From Anaerolineales bacterium (GTDB taxonomy: Bacteria; Chloroflexota; Anaerolineae; Anaerolineales; Villigracilaceae): a stretch of 5,962 nt of DNA. The number at the start of each line of letters is the position of its first letter. Position 1 is the stretch's first letter. A program made the position numbers and the translations under genes. Below are positions 1-5,772 of this stretch, piece by piece. Under the pieces are notes generated by a model. That model saw nothing but the letters and a program-made list of their open reading frames with translations. It made no database searches and had not been told where the DNA came from. The stretch covers positions 1 to 5,962 of the forward strand of contig JAQTWR010000186.1 of assembly GCA_028689195.1 (NCBI GenBank), written 5' to 3'.

Positions 1-460
1 CACGCCCACCTTCGGGCCCACATTCGATGACCTTCAAATGCAGCGCGCGCCCAACATCCGCCTCAAGCGCATGGTCGCGGTCGTAGTTATCGGTCTTGCC
101 CGCCAACTCGACGAGATGCGAGAACGGCACAAAACCATACAAACCGCTTCCCTCCACCAGCAAACCGCCGTGATTGAATCCTGTGACCACAAGGTCAATG
201 ATCTGGTCTTGCATGTACAGGTCTTTGAGACGCTTCCAATCTGCCACAGGTTCTTTTACAGCGGATGATAGCGAAGGCGCGGATTGCTTCGCCTCATGCG
301 CCCCGCGATTTTGCGCGGGCTTCGCCCCGTTATTCCCCTCGCTTCGATAGTTCCCCGCCGAGCGAGGAAAAACGCGACTTTCCTCCGCCAGCACCGACGC
401 CCACCAGCCCTCGTCAATGACGGGCATCGGATTTTCCTGCCGTACCTTTTGATTAGCCAT
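1..460 (-). CDS. S1 RNA-binding-domain protein, N-terminal part (3' end outside window)
   Basis: The frame is open from an ATG at 460 to the left edge (153 codons seen), so the C-terminus is missing. Residues 12-27 (MPVIDEGWWASVLAEE) form a short N-terminal segment. Residues 32-68 are a low-complexity linker rich in Ala, Gly, Ser, Asn and Gln. From about residue 75 there is an S1-type OB fold: DLYMQDQIIDLVVTGFNHGG, then LLVEGSGLYGFVPFSHL, which matches the GG-hydrophobic-G-GF-P-SHL core of S1 domains. S1 domains bind single-stranded RNA; repeated copies occur in ribosomal protein S1 and related translation factors. The start is supported by GGAAGG at 469-474, 8 bases upstream. It is the last minus-strand gene seen, 53 bases after the 7TM gene. 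It could be the ribosomal S1 homologue (rpsA) or a separate S1-domain protein; the missing part, with the number of further S1 repeats, would decide, so no symbol is given. The linker DNA is an unusual palindrome cluster, described separately. Confidence 0.87.
   Translation of the reverse strand, partial: MANQKVRQENPMPVIDEGWWASVLAEESRVFPRSAGNYRSEGNNGAKPAQNRGAHEAKQSAPSLSSAVKEPVADWKRLKDLYMQDQIIDLVVTGFNHGGLLVEGSGLYGFVPFSHLVELAGKTDNYDRDHALEADVGRALHLKVIECGPEGGR
271..367. repeat. Cluster of short palindromes inside the S1-domain gene
   Basis: Three separate inverted repeats lie within about 97 bases: GCGAAG 271-276 with CTTCGC 287-292 (loop 10); CCCGCG 302-307 with CGCGGG 314-319 (loop ATTTTG); and CCTCGCT 337-343 with AGCGAGG 361-367 (loop 17). 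GCTTCGCC also occurs twice in direct orientation, at 286-293 and 319-326. The cluster falls exactly on the low-complexity linker, residues about 32-64, between the conserved N-terminal segment and the S1 fold, and it keeps the reading frame. It resembles a REP-like or palindromic-element insertion tolerated in a disordered linker. That origin is inferred; only the palindromes are directly seen. Confidence 0.55.
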
Positions 461-483
461 AGTCGTTTCCTTCCATACCGTGT

Positions 484-504
484 AAAAATCGGCGCAAGCG
501 CGCC
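484..504 (-). terminator. Weak intrinsic-terminator-like hairpin before the S1 gene
   Basis: On the minus strand, GGCGC (504-500), loop GCTT, and GCGCC (495-491) form a 5-bp GC stem. One G and one A follow, then a run of five T (488-484). It lies 10 bases after the stop of the 7TM gene and about 24 bases before the S1 start codon. The stem is short and the T-run is brief, so it may be a partial terminator or attenuator, or chance in GC-rich DNA. There is little room for a separate promoter between it and the S1 ribosome-binding site. Confidence 0.33.
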
Positions 505-513
505 TATTGTAAA

Positions 514-2427
514 TTACTGCGTAAGATTTGCTTCCATTTCAAGAATCGCTTTCGCCACCGCCTCGACAGCCACGCGCTGCTTGCGATACAAATCGGCTTC
601 AGACATGGCAAGGCGCGAAGCCACATCGCGGACTTTGCGTCCTTCGATAAATTTCATTTCGAGAATATTATATAAAATCCACTCGGTGGTAAATTTGCGG
701 TCGCCCTTCGGTTTGACCTGATCTACGGCTTTGCGTAATAAAGCGCGCAAGGCGTTTGCCGAATTGCCGTCATCCTGCGCGGCAATTTCGCGCACCACCT
801 GAAAGTTCATCAACGGATTGTTTATCAATTTAGGTCCGCCCCAATAATGCGTAAGCGCGTCCTTGACCCAATTGACAATATCGGCTTCCTGCAAAGCGGG
901 TTCCGCCAATAAAGTATTGCGGGCGTCGTAACGTCCCGCCGCGCGCATCTGCTGGATAATTTCCACTTGGGGTTGAAGGTCGGCAAGGGAACGGAAAACG
1001 CTTTGCTGCATTTGACGATCTTCAAGAGCAAAGGCGGCGCGGTCGGCGAGCAGCCACAGCGCGTCGCGTTGATCGCGTTCCATTTCCGATTCGCCGCGTC
1101 GCGCCACGCCAAGCAGACCGAGCAAAGGCGGCGTCTCATCCTGATCCATATCGGGTCGGCGGCGGCGATGCAAAGGCAAGACCCAGAAATCTCCCCACTT
1201 ATATTCATGGCGCGCGCCCGCGCCGCCTTGAATCATATTCAGCGCTTCGGGCAGGTTTTCCTGATCGAACAAAGCGCGATTGCCAGCCATTACCAGCGGA
1301 GATAGAGTCTCGTCGTCCAGCGCGGCGACGAAGGCGGCGGGAGATTGCAAATGGTCACGCACGGCGGATAAAACGGATTCTAAAAATTGCTGCAAGTCGC
1401 CTTGCGTCAAGAGACGTTCTTCCACGTTTTGAAGAAACTGCAACTCGCCGCGGTCGCTGCCGAAGAAAAGCCAGCGCTCCCAAAGCGGAGCGGCAAAGGT
1501 GGTGGCGTGTTCGATTAACAAAACGGTGGCGACCACCGTAAAAGGGACAAAAGCGTTATACGACGCGCCCAGGGCTTCCCCGCCGCGACGAACGATTGTC
1601 ATCAAACCAAGCGCGGCAGAGGCTGTCACGGGTCCGCGCACAATCCATTTCATCAGGCGGCTTTTAATCACGCGGTCGGGCCACGAAACGCCGAAGAAGG
1701 CGACGGCATACGCCATCACAATCACCAGCGCGCCGACCAGGATATTGATAACGGTTGCGGAAATCCAAAACAACAGCGAATGTTGCGCGGCGAATCCGTA
1801 GCCGAATAAAAGGTAAGGATACGAACCCAGCGCGGGAGCGGTTGCGCCAGCCATCAGATATGCCATGCGGCGGCGTCCCGATCTTGTCAGCATAAGACGG
1901 TACGCGCGCAAGAAGTTCACGCCCGCCCACACCATCACTGAAGCGTAGAAGAAAGTAAAAACCTCCGTCCAAAATGTGCGGGAAAGATGCGGCGCGGGTT
2001 GTCCATTTGGGACAAGGGGACCGAGAAGGAGATCAAACGCAAGCAGGAGGACAAAAAACGACGAGACAACGTACATACCGCGCACGGCGAGCCGCCTGCG
2101 TCCGCGCGAGGGTCGTCCCGCCGTAACCAGCAGCGCGTCGGAAAGATGCAAATACGCCGCAGGGAGAAAGATAATTCCAAACCATTGGAGATGCAAAAAC
2201 AGGTCAATTGTCCCCATGTTAAACGACTTGTCCTGCAAGGCTTCGGCGGTGAAAACGACCACCACGCAAAGCAAGATAATTGCAAACGAACGAGCCACCC
2301 TGTCGCGCAGGTTGAACGACAACGCGTACAGGAACAGCGAAAAAGCCATAATGGCAATCCCCGCCGTTAAGATTTGGTTGAGCGTCTTTAGCCCCGCCAG
2401 CAAAGGCTCTATCCAACCGTTAATCAT
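514..2427 (-). CDS. Multi-pass membrane sensor-like protein: 7TM-type N-terminus, GAF-like domain, C-terminal HTH-like domain
   Basis: This is a 637-residue protein starting at ATG 2427, with GGAAGGG at 2433-2439 just upstream. About nine hydrophobic segments fill the first half (roughly 15-38, 44-62, 76-100, 115-137, 151-175, 188-211, 216-247, 262-280, 292-313), in the style of the N-terminal 7TM sensor region of some histidine kinases. Residues about 328-480 look like a GAF-type sensory domain: an entry helix, a strand pattern ending WVLPLH and LLGLLGVARR, and an exit helix DALWLLADRAAFALED. After a linker with the segment VKDALTHYWGGPKL (521-534), residues about 578-630 look like a helix-turn-helix: TEWILYNILEMKFIEGRKV, then RDVASRLAMSEADLYRKQRV. 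There is no phospho-accepting His motif, no ATPase N or G boxes, no GGDEF, no EAL and no HD motif, so it is not a recognisable kinase or cyclic-nucleotide enzyme. I infer a membrane-bound one-component sensor or regulator; ligand and output are unknown. I recall similar C-termini from other Chloroflexota proteins but cannot verify this here. Confidence 0.82.
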   Translation of the reverse strand: MINGWIEPLLAGLKTLNQILTAGIAIMAFSLFLYALSFNLRDRVARSFAIILLCVVVVFTAEALQDKSFNMGTIDLFLHLQWFGIIFLPAAYLHLSDALLVTAGRPSRGRRRLAVRGMYVVSSFFVLLLAFDLLLGPLVPNGQPAPHLSRTFWTEVFTFFYASVMVWAGVNFLRAYRLMLTRSGRRRMAYLMAGATAPALGSYPYLLFGYGFAAQHSLLFWISATVINILVGALVIVMAYAVAFFGVSWPDRVIKSRLMKWIVRGPVTASAALGLMTIVRRGGEALGASYNAFVPFTVVATVLLIEHATTFAAPLWERWLFFGSDRGELQFLQNVEERLLTQGDLQQFLESVLSAVRDHLQSPAAFVAALDDETLSPLVMAGNRALFDQENLPEALNMIQGGAGARHEYKWGDFWVLPLHRRRRPDMDQDETPPLLGLLGVARRGESEMERDQRDALWLLADRAAFALEDRQMQQSVFRSLADLQPQVEIIQQMRAAGRYDARNTLLAEPALQEADIVNWVKDALTHYWGGPKLINNPLMNFQVVREIAAQDDGNSANALRALLRKAVDQVKPKGDRKFTTEWILYNILEMKFIEGRKVRDVASRLAMSEADLYRKQRVAVEAVAKAILEMEANLTQ

Positions 2428-2459
2428 ACAGACCCTTCCAGTAAAAGTTTTTGTTCTAC

Positions 2460-2481
2460 GCGCGTCGCGCTACATACGCAA
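2460..2481 (+). repeat. Left copy of an imperfect inverted repeat flanking the GNAT gene
   Basis: Plus-strand GCGCGTCGCGC (2460-2470) is followed by CATA (2473-2476) and CGCAA (2477-2481). The same three blocks in the same order occur on the minus strand upstream of the acetyltransferase (3048 down to 3025), with small spacing differences. This copy lies between the acetyltransferase stop codon and the start of the 7TM gene, in its 5' leader. It may be a remnant of a small repeat family or a chance match in GC-rich sequence. Confidence 0.4.
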
Positions 2482-2482
2482 T

Positions 2483-3022
2483 CTACTTCAACGCTTTTCC
2501 GAAGAATAAAGTCACGTCCTGCGTCAAATAGTAACGGTCATTATACCCGCAGAAGTCGCATCCAAATTTCTGCGCGAGGCGGATCATGGGCATGTTTTTG
2601 GACTGCATCTCCAAAACGAGCTGGCGATGTCCCCTGCCGAGCGCCCAACCCTGCGCGGACGCGAGCAACGCGCCGCCCGCTCCCTGCCGCCGATTTGACG
2701 CGCCCACCACGAGGTCTGTCACCCACGCGACGGATGACGGCTCGCGTTCCAGCGCGCAGACGTATCCTGCGGGGGCGTCGCTTGCGAACGCCGTTTGCAT
2801 CATGGATTTTCTCATCCATGTATCGGCAAGCGCGCGCGGGTCGTGCGGAAAAGCGACGGGAATCGAACGCGGCAAACGCACCTCGCGGAACGCGGCGGTG
2901 ATCTGTCCCGCGTCGCGGCGCAATTCCAACTGCCAAACGGAATCGCTGGCGTTGGAATGATCCAATGCAATTAAGTGGGAAATATCAGACGCAACTGTAG
3001 GTCGAATTTGAATTTCAGGCAT
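2483..3022 (-). CDS. GNAT-family N-acetyltransferase
   Basis: This 179-residue protein has the length of a single GNAT domain. It begins IQIRPTVASDISHLIALD (5-21), the usual first strand and helix. Motif A is at 98-121: VAWVTDLVVGASNRRQGAGG, in which RRQGAG (111-116) fits the R/Q-x-x-G-x-G/A loop that binds the acetyl-CoA pyrophosphate. Motif B follows as LVLEMQSKNMPMIRLAQKFG (135-154), and the end GYNDRYYLTQDVTLFFGK (159-176) resembles the RimI-like subgroup. The family moves an acetyl group from acetyl-CoA to an amine; the substrate (protein N-terminus, antibiotic, polyamine or other) cannot be read from the sequence. ATG 3022 is the only reasonable start: no in-frame start codon precedes it within the intergenic gap. 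No Shine-Dalgarno sequence lies at normal distance; the nearest GGAG is about 31 bases upstream, beyond a hairpin, so translation may depend on coupling to the upstream gene. The gene sits 39 bases after the Ig-like membrane protein gene and 55 before the 7TM gene. Confidence 0.9.
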   Translation of the reverse strand: MPEIQIRPTVASDISHLIALDHSNASDSVWQLELRRDAGQITAAFREVRLPRSIPVAFPHDPRALADTWMRKSMMQTAFASDAPAGYVCALEREPSSVAWVTDLVVGASNRRQGAGGALLASAQGWALGRGHRQLVLEMQSKNMPMIRLAQKFGCDFCGYNDRYYLTQDVTLFFGKALK

Positions 3023-3024
3023 AT

Positions 3025-3056
3025 TTGCGATATGAGCGCGCGACGCGCCGCATCTC
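3025..3056. repeat. Intercistronic hairpin containing the right copy of the GNAT-flanking inverted repeat
   Basis: GCGCG (3036-3040), loop CGA, and CGCGC (3044-3048) form a perfect 5-bp core. After a small internal loop the stem continues with 3032-3034 pairing 3051-3053 and, past one mismatch, 3029-3030 pairing 3055-3056. It lies between the stop of the Ig-like membrane gene (3062) and the acetyltransferase start (3022). No T-run follows on either strand, so it is not a standard terminator. It may act as an RNA-stability or REP-like element. The blocks GCGCGTCGCGC, CATA and CGCAA (minus strand, 3048 to 3025) also occur inverted at 2460-2481. Confidence 0.45.
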
Positions 3057-3061
3057 CAAAA

Positions 3062-3742
3062 TTATTGTAAAGGCATAACGCGCACAGAGATTACGCAAGG
3101 CGGCAAGGCAACGCCTTGATTGTCCGTAACCACTAGCCGTAGTTGATAGTCGCCCGGGGTTAGGGCGGTTGTGTTCCACTTTCCCAGCGCGCCATTCTTG
3201 ACGGCTTTACTTCCCGCAGAAAAAATCGCCCAGTTTACGCCGCCCTGCGGCGCGACTTCAAATTTATAAAATCCAAAATTTGGAATATCCACCGTGCCAA
3301 TCAAGTCAACGGAGCCTTGCACTTCGTCGCCAGACTTGGGAGTGGTAATCATAATTTGATTCGGCGTGCAACCCTCCGCGCCCGGAAGAGCCGCCTGCGG
3401 GGGGAAGTTTGCAAGCTGGGTCATCATCTCAGGAGAGAGCGTGCCGGTGGGCGTCGAAATCAGGTTTAAGGTCGGGGTCGAATTCAACTCGCTTGAGGGA
3501 AGTCCGGGGATAACGAAAGAGGCGGTAAAAAATTCAGCACAAAACAAAACCACAATCAAGACGGAAAAAGCCGCGGATTGACCCAATCGGCGCGCCGAAA
3601 ATTCGCGTTCCATCCGATAAACGGCGGTTCGCGTTTCCCGCCATGACCGCCACAGCCAACGAAAAGAAAACAAACCGCCAATCGCCAAAACTATGTAGAT
3701 CAGCGCCTCGTATGAAGCGACAAATTTATAAAACGCGGTCAT
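3062..3742 (-). CDS. Membrane-anchored protein with extracytoplasmic Ig-like domain, function unknown
   Basis: I do not recognise a named gene in this 226-residue protein. Two hydrophobic helices are visible, at about 12-30 (YEALIYIVLAIGGLFSF region) and 55-79 (QSAAFSVLIVVLFCAEFFTA region). They are joined by a basic, Arg-rich loop (about 31-54: WRSWRETRTAVYRMEREF) that by the positive-inside rule should be cytoplasmic, which puts both termini outside. A Pro/Thr/Ser-rich linker follows (80-122, including STPTLNLISTPTG). Residues about 125-224 form a beta-rich domain with the Ig-like pattern ITTPKSGDEVQGSVDLIGT, WNTTALTPGDYQLRLVVTD and PPCVISVRV; similar domains sit on surface proteins of Gram-positive and Chloroflexota bacteria. 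Cys125 and Cys216 lie at the two ends of this domain and could form a disulfide. The start at 3742 lies only 15 bases after the purine nucleoside phosphorylase stop, with no good Shine-Dalgarno sequence, which suggests translational coupling. The domain call is by pattern only. Confidence 0.8.
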   Translation of the reverse strand: MTAFYKFVASYEALIYIVLAIGGLFSFRWLWRSWRETRTAVYRMEREFSARRLGQSAAFSVLIVVLFCAEFFTASFVIPGLPSSELNSTPTLNLISTPTGTLSPEMMTQLANFPPQAALPGAEGCTPNQIMITTPKSGDEVQGSVDLIGTVDIPNFGFYKFEVAPQGGVNWAIFSAGSKAVKNGALGKWNTTALTPGDYQLRLVVTDNQGVALPPCVISVRVMPLQ

Positions 3743-3757
3743 TTACAACCAGACAAA

Positions 3758-4597
3758 TTATCGCATCAAGCGCAACATACCGCGCACAAGCGTTTCGATT
3801 TTGGGCGTGATAACCTTGCCGGCTTCCATCACTTCCACATGAGACGTGATCGTAGAGCCGTCAAGATTCGCTTTGTTGCTGATGCCCGAAATGCCAAGCA
3901 CGCGCATATCGCCGTGCCGCGCAACGATCACCTCAGGCACAGTAGACATGCCCACCGCGTCTGTGCCGACCATGTGCAAGAAGCGTAAGTCGGCAGGCGA
4001 CTCAAAGGAAGGTCCGCTTAAGCCGGTGTAAATGCCTTCCTGCAAATCAATTCCTTTTTCCTTTGCTATTTTTCGCGCAAGGTCGGCGTATTCGCGGTCG
4101 TAAGGCTGGCTCATATCGGGAAAGCGCAAGCCGATTTCGTCAATGTTTGGTCCAATCAGCGGATTCAATCCCGCCATGCCGACCATATTGATCTGGTCAA
4201 GGATCAGCATAACGTCGCCGGGCGTGAAATTCGGATTGACGCCGCCCGCCGCGTTGGTTACAAAGAGATTGCGAATTCCCATGCGCTGCATCACGCGGAT
4301 CGGCAGAGTCACCTGATCCATTGTATAACCTTCGTAATAATGGATGCGTCCCTGCATGACAAGCACAGGCGCGCCTTCAAGTTCGCCAATCACAAAACGA
4401 CCGGCATGTCCCTCCACCGTCGAAACGGGGAAATGCGGCAATTCGCTATACGGAATATAAACGGCGTTCTGAACAGAATCCGCCAAACCATTAAGCCCCG
4501 AGCCGAGAATAATCCCGACGATGGGTTGAATCGAAATGCGGCTTTTGATCGCCTGCGCGGCTTCGTCAATTTGAGCGAGCGTAATAAAATTTTGCAT
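3758..4597 (-). CDS. punA: Purine nucleoside phosphorylase, trimeric (PNP-I) type
   Basis: This 279-residue cytosolic enzyme should split purine (deoxy)nucleosides with phosphate into free base and (deoxy)ribose 1-phosphate, feeding purine salvage. The length and motifs fit the trimeric human or Bacillus PunA class rather than hexameric DeoD. Visible active-site elements are the phosphate loop GSGLNGLAD with Ser33; GHAGRF with His64; GRIHYYEGY with Arg84, His86 and Glu89; NAAGG (115-119); GPSFESPAD with Glu199, the usual purine-contacting Glu; GMSTVPEV with Met217 and Ser218; and ISNKAN with Asn241, which in the family contacts the purine N7 and O6. Asn at this position fits 6-oxopurine substrates (inosine, guanosine) by homology. 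His253 in TSHVEVMEAGK matches the ribose-contacting His. The Shine-Dalgarno sequence is mediocre (GGATAGG, 4609-4615, 11 bases before ATG). The gene follows the aldolase by 62 bases, where a candidate extended -10 box lies. I see no truncation. Confidence 0.96.
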   Translation of the reverse strand: MQNFITLAQIDEAAQAIKSRISIQPIVGIILGSGLNGLADSVQNAVYIPYSELPHFPVSTVEGHAGRFVIGELEGAPVLVMQGRIHYYEGYTMDQVTLPIRVMQRMGIRNLFVTNAAGGVNPNFTPGDVMLILDQINMVGMAGLNPLIGPNIDEIGLRFPDMSQPYDREYADLARKIAKEKGIDLQEGIYTGLSGPSFESPADLRFLHMVGTDAVGMSTVPEVIVARHGDMRVLGISGISNKANLDGSTITSHVEVMEAGKVITPKIETLVRGMLRLMR

Positions 4598-4658
4598 CGT
4601 GTGATTTACCTATCCAAGTGATATAGCGCCGTCCCCATAAAACCAAATGCGCGTTGCG

Positions 4659-4667
4659 ATTATATCA
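4659..4667 (-). promoter_or_regulatory. Candidate extended -10 element for the purine nucleoside phosphorylase gene
   Basis: On the minus strand TGATATAAT (4667-4659) matches the extended -10 consensus TGnTATAAT exactly and overlaps the aldolase stop codon. A transcript would start near 4652, giving a 5' leader of about 55 bases before ATG 4597. No acceptable -35 hexamer is seen 16-18 bases upstream, which is tolerable for extended -10 promoters. It would allow the phosphorylase to be transcribed independently of the aldolase. This rests on a motif match only. Confidence 0.35.
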
Positions 4668-5697
4668 TCACATCTTTGAGCGCCTGCGCGGTTTTATCCA
4701 CGCCCGCGTCGTCAATCCAATAATGCGTGACGAGTCGGAAGCGGCGCGGACCCGCCCAATCTACCAGCACGCCGCGCTTCTTCATTTCGTCCGCGATTTG
4801 GTTGACGCTTAATTTGACCTCGTCTGCCAAATTGAAATAAACCATATTTGTAGATGGGGAATCCGCGTCTAAAACCAAACCGTGAATTTGTTTCAAATTT
4901 TCAGATAGTTTCTTTGCGCGGATATGATCCTGCTCCAGCCGCGTCGTCATCTTTTCGAGCGAAATCAATCCCGCCGCGGCGAGCACGCCCGCCTGCCTCA
5001 TTCCTCCGCCGAGCATTTTGCGTAGATGCCGCGCGCGCTGGATAAATTTCCCTGCCCCGACCAGCATCGAGCCGACGGGCGCGACCAAGCCTTTGCTTAA
5101 ACAAAACATCGCCGAATCTGCGGGCGCGACCAATTCTTTAGCGGAAATTTTTAACGCGGTCGCCGCGTTGAAAATCCGCGCGCCGTCAACATGAAACGAA
5201 AGATTATTCTCGCGGGCAATTTTCCCCACCGCCTGCATATATTCCAACGAAAGCGGAACGCCGCCGCAGGAATTTTGCGTGTTTTCCAAACAGATCAACC
5301 GCGTAATTGTGTGATGCACATCTTCAGATTGAATCGCTTCGCGAATATCGCCTAACAGCAACGTGCCGTCGCTTTGGTTTTTGATCGGGCGCGGATGAAT
5401 ACCGTCCAAAGCGGAACTTCCGCCCGCCTCGTTCAAATAGATATGAGATTTATCGCCGACGATGATTTCATCTCCACGCTGACAGTAAACCAGCAGCGCG
5501 AGCAAGTTGCCCATCGTGCCAGACGGAACGAAAAGCGCATCGTCTTTACCAAGCGCTTCGGCGGATTTTTCCTGCAATTCATTTACGGTGGGATCGTCCA
5601 TATAAACGTCGTCGCCGACTTCGGCTGTTGCCATGGCTTCGCGCATTTCGGGGGTGGGTTTGGTGACGGTATCAGAACGAAGGTCTATGTATTCCAT
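4660..5697 (-). CDS. ltaE: Low-specificity L-threonine aldolase
   Basis: This 345-residue PLP enzyme is full length for the family. It reversibly cleaves L-threonine and L-allo-threonine (and related beta-hydroxy amino acids) to glycine and an aldehyde in the cytosol. Diagnostic segments are [19 protein letters not shown] (4-22), which carries the N-terminal substrate-binding Ser/Arg; [15 protein letters not shown] (28-42); [12 protein letters not shown] (58-69), the PLP-phosphate loop; His85 in [13 protein letters not shown], which stacks on the PLP ring; [10 protein letters not shown] (137-146); [11 protein letters not shown] (169-179) with Asp171 and Arg174; and [13 protein letters not shown] (198-210), where Lys202 is the Schiff-base lysine. 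The C-terminal end TNMVYFNL and FRLVTHYWI is also typical. ATG 5697 has a strong Shine-Dalgarno sequence, AAGGAG (5705-5710), 7 bases upstream. It is the first gene of the minus-strand run and is divergent from the YbaK-like deacylase, with two 16-bp palindromes between them. Confidence 0.96.
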   Translation of the reverse strand: MEYIDLRSDTVTKPTPEMREAMATAEVGDDVYMDDPTVNELQEKSAEALGKDDALFVPSGTMGNLLALLVYCQRGDEIIVGDKSHIYLNEAGGSSALDGIHPRPIKNQSDGTLLLGDIREAIQSEDVHHTITRLICLENTQNSCGGVPLSLEYMQAVGKIARENNLSFHVDGARIFNAATALKISAKELVAPADSAMFCLSKGLVAPVGSMLVGAGKFIQRARHLRKMLGGGMRQAGVLAAAGLISLEKMTTRLEQDHIRAKKLSENLKQIHGLVLDADSPSTNMVYFNLADEVKLSVNQIADEMKKRGVLVDWAGPRRFRLVTHYWIDDAGVDKTAQALKDVMI

Positions 5698-5718
5698 TTG
5701 AATTCTCCTTATTGTTGC

Positions 5719-5734
5719 GCGACATTAATGTCGC
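5719..5734. promoter_or_regulatory. Perfect 16-bp palindrome in the aldolase 5' leader
   Basis: GCGACATTAATGTCGC is its own reverse complement. It lies 8 bases upstream of the aldolase Shine-Dalgarno sequence (AAGGAG, 5705-5710) and about 40 bases upstream of the deacylase start. Its symmetry suits a dimeric repressor operator. As RNA it would form a 6-bp stem with a UUAA loop near the aldolase ribosome-binding site. No T-run follows, so it is not a terminator. A dispersed genomic repeat is the main alternative. Confidence 0.5.
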
Positions 5735-5753
5735 ATTACATTTACACGCACGA

Positions 5754-5769
5754 GTCAATTATAATTGAC
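5754..5769 (+). promoter_or_regulatory. Perfect 16-bp palindrome containing the putative deacylase -10 box
   Basis: GTCAATTATAATTGAC is a perfect palindrome. It carries TATAAT on the plus strand (5760-5765) and, by symmetry, on the minus strand (5763-5758). With usual spacing the plus-strand transcript would start at about 5772-5773, at the A of the deacylase ATG, giving a leaderless mRNA. This agrees with the lack of any Shine-Dalgarno sequence before that ATG. A -35 is weak: ATTACA (5735-5740) has 19-bp spacing, and TTTACA (5741-5746) has only 13. The minus-strand copy could start the aldolase mRNA near 5751. The promoter role is inferred. Confidence 0.5.
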
Positions 5770-5772
5770 GGC

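Noticed and set aside
284..721. Plus-strand open frame of 145 codons across the start of the S1 gene and the end of the 7TM gene
   Set aside because: Its translation is Arg/Ser-rich without domain character, it overlaps two well-supported minus-strand genes antisense, and it has no convincing ribosome-binding site.
2428..2482. Possible promoter TTGCGT, 17 bases, TAGAAC before the 7TM gene
   Set aside because: It matches only 3 of 6 and 4 of 6 consensus bases, which is expected often by chance.
1976..2509. Plus-strand open frame of 177 codons antisense to the 7TM gene
   Set aside because: It lies mostly opposite the transmembrane coding region and its composition is that of an antisense shadow of a GC-rich gene; no recognisable motif.
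2586..2960. Plus-strand open frame of 124 codons antisense to the acetyltransferase
   Set aside because: The minus-strand frame carries clear acetyl-CoA-binding motifs; the antisense frame has no motif or ribosome-binding site.
3015..3061. Twelve-codon upstream frame (MRRVARSYRKYA) ending just inside the acetyltransferase gene, a possible leader peptide
   Set aside because: Its GGAG sits directly against the ATG with no spacing, which is too close for initiation, and the peptide sequence is unremarkable; chance is the simpler explanation.
4901..5104. Overlapping small frames within the threonine aldolase gene on both strands
   Set aside because: They lie wholly inside a full-length, motif-confirmed gene and are frame shadows.
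5741..5765. TTTACA at 5741-5746 as the -35 box paired with TATAAT at 5760-5765
   Set aside because: It is a good hexamer match, but the 13-base spacer is too short for a standard housekeeping promoter.
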